Source of the DNA: Raphanus sativus
Lineage: Eukaryota; Streptophyta; Magnoliopsida; Brassicales; Brassicaceae
DNA length: 64,000 nucleotides
NCBI RefSeq assembly: GCF_000801105.2
Contig: NC_079515.1
Coordinates: forward strand, 11,284,001 to 11,348,000
Direction: 5' to 3'
Shown: in pieces, positions 46,562 to 57,161 of the stretch
How the letters are laid out: every line of letters starts with the position of its first letter
How positions within the stretch are numbered: the stretch's first letter is position 1
Notes under the pieces: generated by a model
Told to the model about the DNA's origin: nothing
The model's database searches: none
What the model saw: the letters and a program-made list of their open reading frames with translations, nothing else
Made by a program: the position numbers and the translations under genes

Positions 46562-47195
46562 GGTTTATTCAAAATGTCTTTAACGATTTCTTGTACATTT
46601 ATATTAGCTAAGAGGTATGATTTTATCAAAATACATAAATATTTTAATTTAAAATTTCGCATAAATATTTAAATTTTTAATTTAAAAATTTTCATTGAAC
46701 AAGTATTGAGAACTTATTATTTTAGTTTCAAAAAATTTGCATTGAATTTTCAAGAAAGATTATAAATTATTTAAAATATTTAAACTCCCACACTAAAAGT
46801 TTTGTTATTTGTGCTTTAATTTCTTTGTTAAAAAATAGAAATGATCATAAACTTTTATGATTAGAAATTTTCATTTAATAGATAGTCATATTAAAAATAT
46901 ACTACATGTACATGTTAATATTATTTAAATCTAATTACATGCAATACAAAATAGAAAACAATAATTTTTTAAATTTCTTTACCAAAATAACTTTAAGTAA
47001 AGAAAAGTAATTTCTTTAATATATGTATTTATGTAAATTCAAATATATGCATAACATTTAATTATTACAAATTATCCAATATATATTATTAATTTATTTC
47101 ATAATATAATATGTAAAAACGTTAAACAAAAATAATAGTAAAAATAATGTGTATATAAAATGTTCAATCCGCGCAAAGTGCAGATCTTAAATTAG
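46011..47195 (+). mobile_element. Helitron, non-autonomous, about 1.19 kb
   Basis: It starts TCTTCTTTATATTAAAAGTG after an A and ends CCGCGCAAAGTGCAGATCTT...TTAG before a T (47196). The end would be CTAG with one C to T change. An (AT)n microsatellite lies at 46524-46557. No protein is encoded. Confidence 0.7.
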
Positions 47196-47609
47196 TCACT
47201 TATTATTTTTGTTATTTTTGTTAAAATAGTCATATGCTATTATTAGATTGTTGAATTCTATTATTGCCTTTTATCTTCGTGTCAAAAATCGCTTTCTGGT
47301 CACTGAGGATTTTTATATTGAAGATGGGGCTCCTCTCCATATCGCTTGTGCATAGTGACAATCACACCCTAAATGTTCCTTTGTATCACATCTCTTTTCT
47401 ATTCTCCTTTTCTATGTGTTAAATAACTAAATTTAAATATTCGGTCCTTAGTAGAAAAGACAAGATAACATTTTGGCCTCTCTGAATTAAACGCATCTTT
47501 CCTCTCCTCACATTCCCCCAAAAACCTGGAGAACCATGCACTTGCCAATTTCACCTTCTTTAGTTGTCTCAGTCTCCTTTTACGACACGTTCTTCTTCCT
47601 TCTCTTTCA
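47196..47609. promoter_or_regulatory. Upstream region and 5' UTR of the DsPTP1-like gene
   Basis: From about 47400 the DNA becomes C/T-rich and ends in CTTCTTCCTTCTCTTTCA just before the split start codon, as is usual in plant leaders. No TATA box is fixed. The upstream boundary is the Helitron end at 47195, so the promoter is at most about 400 bp unless it extends into the transposon. Confidence 0.35.
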
Positions 47610-48787
47610 ATGTAAGATCTGAACAAATTCAATTCATCTCTTCTTCTTAAATCCGTTTTTAGTTGCAATCATTTTTTCTCAAAGATCATTCATCCAACTT
47701 TCACGAGATGATGTGTATTCGTATCTGCCAATTCGATTCTCTATTTTTTTTATCCTTATAATGTGATGTAATCGAGGAATCATTCGATTCCATTTTCCAA
47801 TTTCAGGAGTTATAGAGACAAAGAATCATCGTCATCTTTAGCAGCAATGAATGAGTATAGCGAGACCGTCAGGAATAAGATACAAGCGCTTGTCCATGTT
47901 ATTAAAGTCGCTCGTGCCTATAGAGAAGACAACGTCCCTTCCCTTATCCAAGAGGTTCCATTCCACCACTCTCTCTATAGCTAATTTTAATCAACCAATG
48001 ATTCTTTAATTCTCAGGATTTTTTGTTTTATTTTGCAGGGTCTTTATCTTGGATCCGTAGCAGCAGCTTGCAACAAGAACCTCTTGAAATCCTACAACGT
48101 TACTCATATCCTAACCGTAGCTTCCTCCTTGAGACCTGCTCACCCTGACGATTTCATCTACAAGGTTGTTCGAGGTATGGCTATATATATATATATATTG
48201 TAAAGGTCTCACCTTTGTTATCTTCTTGTACCTCTTTGAGACGGAGTTTTCGCTTTCCTTCTTGCTTGTATGTTATGCTGAGTAGTTGTGGATAAGGAAG
48301 ACACAAACTTGGAATGTACTTCGATGAGTGTTTTGATTTCATTGATGAAGCCAAGAAGCTAGGCGGCAGCGTTCTTGTCCATTGCTTCGTTGGCAAATCA
48401 CGCAGGTTTTGGTTCTGATTGATTTTGAACTTTGTTTAGTTTAACGACAACTCTGTTTCCTGAATGTTCTTTTGCTCCTTGCAGTGTCACTATAGTTGTT
48501 GCTTACCTCATGAAGAAACACGGAATGACTTTAACCCAAGCATTGCAACATGTTAAGAGCATTAGACCTGTGGCAAGTCCTAACGCCGGTTTCATCAAGC
48601 AATTACAAGACCTCGAAAAGTCTTTACTAGGTAATAATGCCTTATTTTCTATATCTCAACTCATATGCATACTTACCGCGTCTATGACATCTTGGGGTCT
48701 TCTGTTTTTGCCATGTCTGTTGTGATTCTAAATTAGAGGATCTTTACTTTGTTCCTATGAAGCAACAACAGGAAAGTAAGATTTGAG
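47610..48787 (+). CDS. DSPTP1: Dual-specificity protein phosphatase, DsPTP1-like, with apparent 1-nt frameshift
   Basis: Exons: 47610-47611, 47807-47954, 48039-48174, 48286-48405, 48485-48630, 48738-48787. The start codon is split by an intron (AT at 47610-47611, G at 47807), giving MSYRDKESSSSLAAMNEYSE; an in-frame ATG at 47847 is a fallback. The active-site loop HCFVGKSR (HCx2Gx2R, Cys nucleophile) closes exon 4, followed by SVTIVVAYLMKKHGMTL. Exons add to 602 nt, one short of a whole frame. The break is near 48311-48315: DTNLE and MYFDEC need one more base (GGAATG where GGAAATG is expected). As written, the frame stops at TAG 48360-48362 before the catalytic loop. Repaired length would be about 200 residues, the family norm. 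DsPTP1 dephosphorylates MAP kinases. It matches At3g23610 by position. It could also be a sequencing or assembly error. Confidence 0.85.
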
Positions 48788-51700
48788 TGAGCGGAACTCG
48801 TAGCACGTGAGGATGAAAATTAGAGTTGTTGTAGAGGAACAAGGCTGTTTCATGTAAATAACTCTTTACTTGCATCTTCCTCTCTCTCTTTCTCTAAAAC
48901 AGGAAATCAAGAACCAATTGCACAATGTCAAGCGTGAAGAACCTATCCATATTGTACCTTTGGAGGAAACTTGTATTTTTCACACGGATCATCATATGTT
49001 TTGTTGTTTCTCCTTTACAAAATATGGAAATGATTCTGTAATTTTTCACTGTTCATGAATGTCATAGCCTTTAAGGTAAACAAAAAGCAAAAGATAAAAT
49101 AACCTGTAAATATTTTGAATTATAACATAACAACAACATCTCTTCATATGCTATATATGTACAAGTGATAGTTGTGTTATATACTGTTCATCAGATTCTC
49201 AATTGTTGAGCAGTATATATATATATATATATATAGTAGTGTTATCCTGTGCTACACACAAGGTTAAATTTATACTCTTAAATGATTTGATCATGAAATT
49301 GTAAAATAATTCTCAATAAAAGAAATATTATTTTAGTCAAATATTCTAAAAACATGATTTCAGATGGCTGCATTCATAGAGAGATTGCATTTAGCTAGAA
49401 AATCTTTGTCACCTTTCTCTGGGATTGATTTATCATCTTTGGCAAAAATCTCTATCTTTTGTAATGGCTATACCATTTTTTTCTTACACCTAAAATGAAT
49501 CATGTTTCTCTAATTTTACAAAAAATCTCTGAAAATATTGTTTTGTACCTTTTTCTCATGTTCATTAACAATTAAGATTTATAACTATTTTCTACTTAAG
49601 AATATATGGAAATTTAAATTTGACCTTGTATAAAAATTGGTACTGGCAAATAGATTTCACACATGAGATAAATTCTGACCCTTGCTAAAAATAGATGTAA
49701 AAACTTAAAGATTTTAAACATGAAATTAGAATGTGGAGTTTCATGCGTTTCACATGTGTGGCATAAACATTTGGTCTCTTTAGTTTTTCTGTTGAAATAA
49801 AGTGTTACTAATGTCAAAACAGATAGTGTTCTTGATATATATAGTACCATGCATGTTCTTTCCGAAATACTAAAATTAATAGTAATTTCATAAGGATAAA
49901 CCACAAAAAAAAACATATTTGTAAATGCTCAATTTACAGATAAAAGAATCAGAAATACAGATACATTACCGTTGTTGTTGAACTTTTCTTGAACTGTATT
50001 TTTTATCGATAACTAAAACTGAATAACCACAAGACCATTTGAGCTATAGATATGCTGTTGATAAGCATCGATATTTTATAATGGAGACGATAGAGAAAAA
50101 AAAAGAGAGTAAATCAATATATAAAAGATTATATAGGAGAAGAAAAAAATTTAATATTTTTGGCAATTGATTTTGAACATGGGATGAGATACTCTGAGAA
50201 AATTTTGGATAGAGTTGCTGTAAATTAGGGATGAAATATTTTTCAATATTTTATGTTCGTTTTTTAACAGATATTCCATATGTCATAATTTAATTTGTCA
50301 AGTTACTTTGAAAATATTGGTTATTCGAGTTATTTTGAAACTTACATATTTTAATGAAACAAAAACAATTTTTGATTTTCTATATTTTCCAAATTTTTTT
50401 TTGAATTTCGACGTGTCAGGATTTGATACGCCAAGCGACTTGTGTTTAGTATATAAGGAATATATATTCTCAAATATCCGATCAACTAGTTTTATAACAC
50501 TGTTTTAAAGTGTTAATTATTTGCATCTTCCTGTAAATAACTTTTAATTATTTGCATCTTCCTCTCTTTCTCTAAAACAATAATGCATCTATTTGATCAT
50601 TGGAAGACGTTGCTGATGGTATGCTATTAATGAGTGTGCCTAAGATTGTTATCGTCCCTCTTCGATACACAATACAATATCAGTTTTTATGAAATTTCAA
50701 GTTTGCTCTTATTTTATGAATGTGGTCCTTATGTTCATAAACACAACGGTACATTCATGATCATAATATATCTTTGTTTATTTATTTTACCAAAATTTTC
50801 ACAATTTTATGTTCATATTACACTTGAATGATACTATCCTCCCATTCAAGTTTACATCTCTAAGTTATTATAATTTTTATTTTATAAAGTATGATGAAAG
50901 AACCAAAAAACATTGAGGTATTTTGAATCGAACAAAGTTTCAGAAAAAGCCCATTTTCCCCAGAAATCAAAGGATTCACCACACATACAAATACCAAAAA
51001 ACAATTTTCATTTTTTTTGTTTAGATCGAGTTTTCATATGCGAAAAATAAAAATTTAAGGTAGATTAATTGCTCTCATATATTTCTGTTTTAGATTCATG
51101 TTAGAAAATTTTGTGAAACAATGAAATATTAGAATACATATCTAATCTGCCCACTAATTACTCTGATATATATGTTCACACAGAGACTAAAATAACAAAG
51201 ATCAAGATTTTTCAAGAAAGATCAGCCCAAAACTAAACAAATAGTTAAGACACAAATCTAATGTTTTTTTATCTTGTTGGTAAAAAGTTTCATAAGAACT
51301 CTTGAATTATCTCAATTTTTCTTTCACCCAGGAATAAATGAATGTACAAAGTAAGCACATCAAAAATGACACATTACATGTTCTAGAACTATTTAGAGAA
51401 AATTTAAATTACTTTTATAACCTTATACATATATGATTTATAAATATTCACAAATTTTCAAGAAATTATGATTTTCGTTTAAAATCACGTCTTTCCATAG
51501 AGTATAATACATTTTATAGTTTAAAGGAGTGAAAACCTAATCGTTCATACCGAAACCAAACAACAATTGCAGAAATAAAACACAATTAATCTTACCGAAA
51601 CCAAAAAAATAGAAGAAATTAAAATCTAAATGTATATACCAATAAATCGATTATTTCTTTCGCCATCAAAACATTTTGTCGTGTTTACAGAATTGACCAC

Positions 51701-51900
51701 AACCATTTTTTGGTTAATGTTAATTTTGATAGCTAATGTAATTTATTTGAAACTAAATTTAATTTAGACTGAAAAGATCACCATAATATCTGTGAAAAAT
51801 GTTTAGGTTGAAATATGTGCATTTTTGGTTGAAAAATCACCATAATAAAATCAATTACAAAAGAAAAAAAGAAATTAAAAAAGCTAATTGGGTAAACTTT
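48788..51900. other. Intergenic, AT-rich, no gene found
   Basis: A (TA)n run is at 49213-49236. A segment of about 47 bp from just after the phosphatase gene (48853-48902, TGTAAATAAC...CTTTCTCTAAAACA) recurs at about 50532-50578. TATATAAGG at about 50449 could be a promoter element, but no gene follows. Otherwise nothing recognisable. Confidence 0.5.
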
Positions 51901-51902
51901 CA

Positions 51903-51908
51903 TGGGCC
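51903..51908 (+). promoter_or_regulatory. Site II motif (TGGGCC) upstream of RPF2
   Basis: TGGGCC lies 191 bp before the RPF2 start codon. TGGGCC/T site II elements bind TCP factors and are common in promoters of ribosomal protein and ribosome-biogenesis genes. One copy is weak evidence, but it pairs with a telo-box 72 bp further on. Confidence 0.5.
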
Positions 51909-51979
51909 GTCTTAATACTGGATTGAATAAGTGTGGGTTTCATTTAAAAGAGACTATTTTGCTTAGATATTTGAAGTTA

Positions 51980-51988
51980 AAACCCTAG
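51980..51988 (+). promoter_or_regulatory. Telo-box (AAACCCTAG) upstream of RPF2
   Basis: AAACCCTAG sits about 110 bp before the ATG, at the usual place near the transcription start. The telo-box plus site II pair marks plant translation and ribosome-assembly genes, which suits an RPF2 gene. Confidence 0.65.
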
Positions 51989-52019
51989 TCTCCTCCTCCT
52001 CCTCCTCCTCCTCCTCCTC
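51989..52019 (+). repeat. (TCC)n microsatellite in the RPF2 leader
   Basis: About ten TCC repeats in the probable 5' UTR. Pyrimidine-rich leaders are common in plant ribosome-related genes; the number of units is likely to vary between lines. Confidence 0.85.
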
Positions 52020-52093
52020 TTCATATCATTTGAATTGAAAAACCTCTTTCTTCCTCTGAGCCGAGCCGTCGCTTTGCAGGAAAATCACCAGTC

Positions 52094-53594
52094 ATGATGG
52101 AAATACGAACTCCGAAGACCCACAAAGCCAAGCGTGTACTCGAAAAGCGAGCTCCTAAGTTGGTGAGGAACAACGAATCATGATTTGAGATGTGTCTTCT
52201 TGTTATGGTGTATCTGTTAAGTTAGCGACTTTGTGTGTGCAGGTTGAGAACGGGAAGAAGACATTGATACTTCACGGAACAAAGACGAGCGCTACAGTTA
52301 GCTCTGTGTTGATGGAGCTGTACCGTTTGAAGAAGGGAGGTGCCATCAAATACTCGAGGAGGAATGAGAACATTAGGCCCTTTGAGAGTGGAGGTGAAAC
52401 CTCTCTCGAGTTCTTCTCTCTCAAGACCGACTGTAGCATCTTTGTGGTAAGCGCCCAGCTCCTCCGTGTTATTTATGCTTGTCATTATTGAGCATAGTTT
52501 TTGGTTATCTAATTAATTTTCTTTGAGGGTATGAATATGCTAATGATTCAACCTTGCTGTCTATAGTTCATTCCCTTACGTGATAAATTGGTAGAAGATG
52601 ATAAGCTTAGTTGGTCTCGTCCATTTGATAAATTGGTGGATGTTATGTTGCAGTATGGGTCTCACACAAAGAAAAGACCTGACAATCTGGTGCTGGGCAG
52701 AATGTATGATCACCATGTCTACGATCTTATAGAAGTTGGGATTGAGAACTTTAAATCTCTGCTTTCCTTTTCCTACGACAAGAAGATTGCACCTCATGAA
52801 GGATCAAAGCCTTTTATTTGCTTTACTGGAGAAGGTTTTGACAATGTACCTGAGCTCAAGCAGCTTAAAGAAGTCCTCACTGATCTCTTTCGGGGCGAGG
52901 TAAGTTTTTTTTTTTTACGTGTTTCCCCGTACGGCCTAAGTTTCTGTTACGTGTTTGACCCTTATGGCAGAAGTTGAATTTATTTGGTCTGCAGGTTGTG
53001 GAGAATCTAAATCTTACTGGACTAGACCGTGCTTACATATGCACAGCGATATCACCTACTAAGGTTTTTCTTACTCACTGCGCTATTAAGCTTAAAAAGT
53101 CAGGGACCATCGTGCCTAGGATAGAGCTTGTTGAAGTTGGTCCATCCATGGACTTGGTTATCCGTCGTAACCGTCTTCCCAACGAAGGCCTAAGGAAAGA
53201 AGCCATGAGATCATCTAAAGATAAGCCCAAGAAGAAGGTACTCTTACAACATTTTCTTTTGTTTTTCTTGTCTTGTTTCCTTTTAAGTTTGGTAGAAACG
53301 AAACAACCGATGAATCATTCTTTGTTTGTTCTACAGGTGAAGAATGTTGATCAAAATGATGTGCTAGGGAAGTTAGGGAGGGTTTATATTCCTGAGCAGG
53401 AGGTAAAGAATGAACATACATAATATGCATTAGCAGATCCCCAAAACTGATCGTTTCATTGTCTTTGTGTCCAGGTTGGAAAAATTCCATTGGCTGATAA
53501 ATCCAAGGGAGTGAAGAGAGAGCGAAGAGAGGGTAAGCTGAAGAAGAATAAGGAAGAAGGCTCTGCTTCCAAAAAGCTAAAAGAGTCTGAGTAA
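52094..53594 (+). CDS. RPF2: Ribosome production factor 2 homologue (Brix domain), intact
   Basis: Exons: 52094-52162, 52243-52446, 52654-52899, 52995-53237, 53337-53402, 53475-53594; total 948 nt, 315 residues plus stop, as expected for RPF2. The protein starts MMEIRTPKTHKAKRVLEKRA. The Brix domain runs from LILHGTKTSATVSSVLMELY through KPFICFTGEGFDNVPELKQL to PRIELVEVGPSMDLVIRRNR. The C-terminus is Lys-rich (GVKRERREGKLKKNKEEG), probably nucleolar targeting and RNA binding. RPF2 works with RRS1 to load 5S RNP (5S rRNA, RPL5, RPL11) into the pre-60S particle. It matches At3g23620 (ARPF2) by product and position. Two ATGs in a row open the frame (52094 and 52097). An acceptor at 52566 would add 29 codons in frame. 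Confidence 0.94.
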
Positions 53595-53898
53595 CTCACT
53601 ATACCCACTACATCAAACGACAGATGAGACGATTTTGCAATGTAACATGTGTGTTTTTTTTTCCATGAGAATCTATTTCTAAATGTTTTATTATACGCCA
53701 ATATTTATCAGAGACTGTTTTGTTTTGTTAAGTTCCTGCAGCCAAAGAAGAGTATTATTACTAGTAGGAGTTGAAAACACATTTTTCTCTTCTCAGATTA
53801 CTACAATAGAGAAGAAGTTTGTTTCTTTGGTTAAGGGAATGTCGGAATCAAACTTCGAACCAATCTTTGAACAAGTTGGTGTTCATAAATAATACAAA
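53595..53898. other. RPF2 3' flank with an unrecognised short open frame
   Basis: The open frame 53683-53892 ends ITTIEKKFVSLVKGMSESNF then EPIFEQVGVHK and a stop. The last 35 codons look more protein-like than the start, and an AG acceptor (TTCTCAG) precedes them at 53796-53802. It could be the last exon of a lost gene or chance. The Helitron begins directly after. Confidence 0.3.
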
Positions 53899-54539
53899 CT
53901 AGATTATGACCCGCGCTTTGGAAGCGCGGAATATTTTACGATGAAATTTTTTACTAATAACTTAACAAATATTTTGGTAACTTTTAAAGAGTGTATTTAA
54001 AATATTTTTACATTTAAATCAGTGTTTCTAAATTCAACCTGATTGTGATTATACCGGTTAATCCGGAGATCTGACAATTCAATTTAGATTTTTAAAATAT
54101 TCATATTAACAAAAATCACTAAAATTCGAGACTTACCGATTGAACTGATGGATGACCAATATGTAATCTCATTTGATTTAAATTGTAATAGTTTCATAAT
54201 TTTTAATCTTATAATCCAAATTTTAAAATTTATTATTTTGCAATTTATGAAATTATGATGTTTCTACAAAATTTTAAAGAGAAAATGATAGATATAAAAT
54301 ATTAAGATTAATTATTGTATTGTTTGGAAACATTGATAGTAGTATAAAATATATTATTTGGAAACATTGATAGTAGTAAGAAATAAGTATATTGTTTGGA
54401 AACATGGATAGTAGTATAAAGAAATGAACATTAATGATTTAATGTAGGTTTAACTATAAAGTATAAATGTGTATTTAATTTAAAAACTTACAAAATAAAT
54501 GTTAGGTCCAACAGAATGTTTCTGTTTTAATAAGATAGA
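53899..54539 (-). mobile_element. Helitron, non-autonomous, 641 bp, minus strand
   Basis: Read on the minus strand: start TCTATCTTATTAAAACAGAA (right end 54539), finish with stem-loop CCGCGCTTCCAAAGCGCGG and CATAATCTAG (left end 53899), with A and T flanks in the right places. Inside are three tandem copies of GGAAACATTGATAGTAGTA-type units at about 54330-54418. No coding. Confidence 0.85.
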
Positions 54540-54765
54540 TTTAGAAAATTTAAAAGAATTTACGATATGATTTTATTTTCGTGTTGTCAAACATCAATAA
54601 CTTGGTTTCCAGTGGAACTTCTGAAATTGTTCACATTCAGCATCATTTCCTTTTAGTATGTGAAAGTTGTAAAAGTGATTCAAGTAAAAAGTTGTAAAAA
54701 TGATTCAATAGATAAGAACACGTCCTCTCTTCACTTTTAGGGTGAATATTCTTACGTTCTTATAA

Positions 54766-55873
54766 AGGAAAGTGATCATTTAAATCACGAATTTTCGAAT
54801 TTGTTTTAAAAAAAACACGAATTTTCATATTTAAAGCACCAATTTTTTTATTGACAAACAATTTTACTCATAAACTTCCATTGACAATATTAGTTATATC
54901 ATTAGTCAACAGTTATAGTTGACTAACACTAAAGCTAAAATAAATTTTAAAGTTGATGATTTTTTTGGCCTAAATATAAATTATCTAATTTTTAGAATAA
55001 ATTATTTAGTAACTAGAATTTTTTATAAAAATAAATATTGAATAAATAAAATATAATTTTTATTATTTTCTTGAAATGAAAAATTAAATAATTTTATTAT
55101 GTTCTCAAATAGTTAGTTAACATATCATTATTTTAATAATTATTTATTAAAAACATTATAAAGAATAATTATGTCAGTTTTGTAACTATTCGTAGAGTTT
55201 GGATTATGTTTCATAATTTTATTGCCAAAGTTGATATCTTTTTGACAAATTATATAAATAATTTTTATTATTAGTGTTATATTTATCAAAAATATATTTT
55301 CAATATTTAATATTTAATCTTTTGGAGAAACGTTGATTTATATTTTTGTCAAAGATACCAACATGTTGCATAAGATGTTTACATGAAACATAATCCAAAC
55401 TCTATAAATAGTTACAAAACTGACATAATTATTTTTTATATTTTTTAATAAATAATTATTAAACTAATGATATGTTAATTAACTATTTTAGAATATAATG
55501 AAAATTATTTAAATTTTCGTTTGAAGAAAATAATGAAAATTATTTTCTATTTATTCAATATTTATTTTTATAAAAAAATTCTAGTTACTAAATAACTTAT
55601 TCTAAAAAGTTAGATAATTTATATTTGGGCCAAAAAAAATCATTAACTTTATAACATATTTTAGGTTTACTGTTAGTCAACTATAACTGTTGACTAACGA
55701 TATGATTAAAATGATATGGTCAATAGAAGTTTATGACTAAAATGACTTGTCAACGAAAGTTGGTGCTTTAAATGGTCCAAATGAAAGTTCGTGTTTTTTT
55801 CCAAACAAATTTGAAAGTTCGTATTTTTTTCCAATCAAATTTGAAAATTCGTGATTTAAATGACAATTTTCCC
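54766..55873. mobile_element. Hairpin MULE-like element, about 1.1 kb, nearly full-length inverted repeat
   Basis: Left arm (54766 to about 55210) and right arm (about 55390 to 55873) are inverted copies along almost their whole length. Matching pairs include TCATTTAAATCACGAATTTTC at the tips, CAACAGTTATAGTTGACTAA, and, at the centre, GTTTGGATTATGTTTCAT with its complement. Only about 180 bp is single-copy loop. Flanks GTTCTTATA (54756-54764) and GTTTTTATA (55874-55882) match at 8 of 9 positions, fitting a Mutator 9-bp duplication, and the right tip (GGGAAAATTGTCA) resembles the MULE at 27881. No coding capacity. Confidence 0.75.
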
Positions 55874-55882
55874 GTTTTTATA

Positions 55883-56356
55883 ATTAATTATTCATCATTT
55901 AGGCAAAAGAGTTGGGCTTAAGTTTATAATAGAGTAGGACGGAAAGTCCAAAATGTTAAGATGATGATTATTTTGTATGTTTTATTTTACCTACCAACTT
56001 TTAAGTGATATGGATTGATCCATATTTGAGTTCAAAACCTAACAAAGCTTTTATTCAGTTAAATGTCTCCATCTTCCACACTAGGCTTATACCTACTTCT
56101 AAATTTAAACCTACCCTAAGCACCGTTTCTCTAAAAAGTTTTATATGACGCATTTCAAACCAAATAACATTGAACTTAACCATGATTTCAAACAAAACTC
56201 AAATCGATAAGAAAAATGTACATAATTTAGCAAATGAAACAATTGAAAACCAATGTTCCAGTTCTTAATCGCCACTTATTGATATCAAATGTTACCAAAC
56301 TGAGAAGTCGAATATAGACGGCTAATTTTTTCTTTTATATCTTTTATGAACAATTT
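55883..56356. other. Intergenic, nothing recognised
   Basis: AT-rich DNA between two foldback elements, no ORF or repeat signature that I can name. Confidence 0.5.
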
Positions 56357-57161
56357 CTGGTTTCACTAGTAGATTCAGCAACTAATAGGATTTTGTTATT
56401 TTCGTATTCAATATCTCAAAAAAAAACAAAATATTGTCAGATTATATTATGTTTTTAAAATAAAATGATAAAAATAAATAAAAAATAGTAGTATTTGCGG
56501 AAAAAAAAAAATTTCTAAAATATTTTAACGTAATCAGCAAAATATTAAATCATAAACCCTTGGATAAACCATAAGCCATTGGATAAATCTTAAACCCTAA
56601 ATCAAAAACATGTAAACACTAAATCTTAAAAAAAATAAACCCTTAATCATGAACCCTAAACTTTTGGATATTTAGGATTTAGAGTTTATTGTTTAATATT
56701 TAGGGTTTAATGTTTTATGCTAGGTTTAATATGTTTTGCTCACGGCGTTAGAGTATTTAAAAAATTATCTTTTTCTTTATCAACTATTACTATTTTATTT
56801 ATTTTTATCCAAGAGTTTAGAAATTAGAATTAAGAGTTTAGTGTTTTTAAGATTTAGTATTTAGTATTCAGTGTTTTGATTTAGGGTTTAGGATTTATGC
56901 AAGGGTTTATAGTTTATCCAAGGGTTTAAAATTTACTCAAGTCTTTAGAGTTTATCCAAAGATATATGATTTAGGGTTTAGTGTTTTGCTGACGACGTTA
57001 AAAATATATTAAAAAGGATTTTTTTTGGTAATTATTACTAGTTTTTATTTATTTTTTACTTTTTATTTTAACAAAATATATAACTTGACAATATCTTGTT
57101 TCTTTTTTTTTTAAAGATATCGAATATAAAATAACAAAATTTTATTGGTTAGTGAACCCAA
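56357..57161. mobile_element. Foldback element with telomere-like repeats, about 0.8 kb
   Basis: The ends are inverted: GGTTTCACT near 56358 against GGGTTCACT on the reverse strand at 57161, followed in both arms by CTAATAGGATTTTGTTATTT or a close variant, ATATTGTCA, and AACGT(AA)TCAGCAAAA. The inner part of the left arm carries AAACCCTAA/AAACCCTTGGATAAA words and the right arm the complementary TTTAGGGTTT/AAGGGTTTA words. No coding sequence. Class unclear: MULE-like or other foldback DNA element. Confidence 0.6.

Noticed and set aside
48286..48300. Acceptor at 48296 rescuing the DsPTP1 frame
   Set aside because: It restores the frame but removes conserved VVDKE residues, so a 1-nt deletion or a sequence error is more likely.
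52567..52977. RPF2 exon beginning at FIPLRDKLVEDD as the main form
   Set aside because: The downstream acceptor gives the conserved FV-YGSHTKKRP junction and the usual 315 residues. The longer form is kept only as a possible splice variant.
56560..56990. Interstitial telomeric repeat or telomere fusion site
   Set aside because: The AAACCCTAA-like words are degenerate, widely spaced and inverted about a centre. They sit inside transposon-like arms, so a foldback element explains them better.
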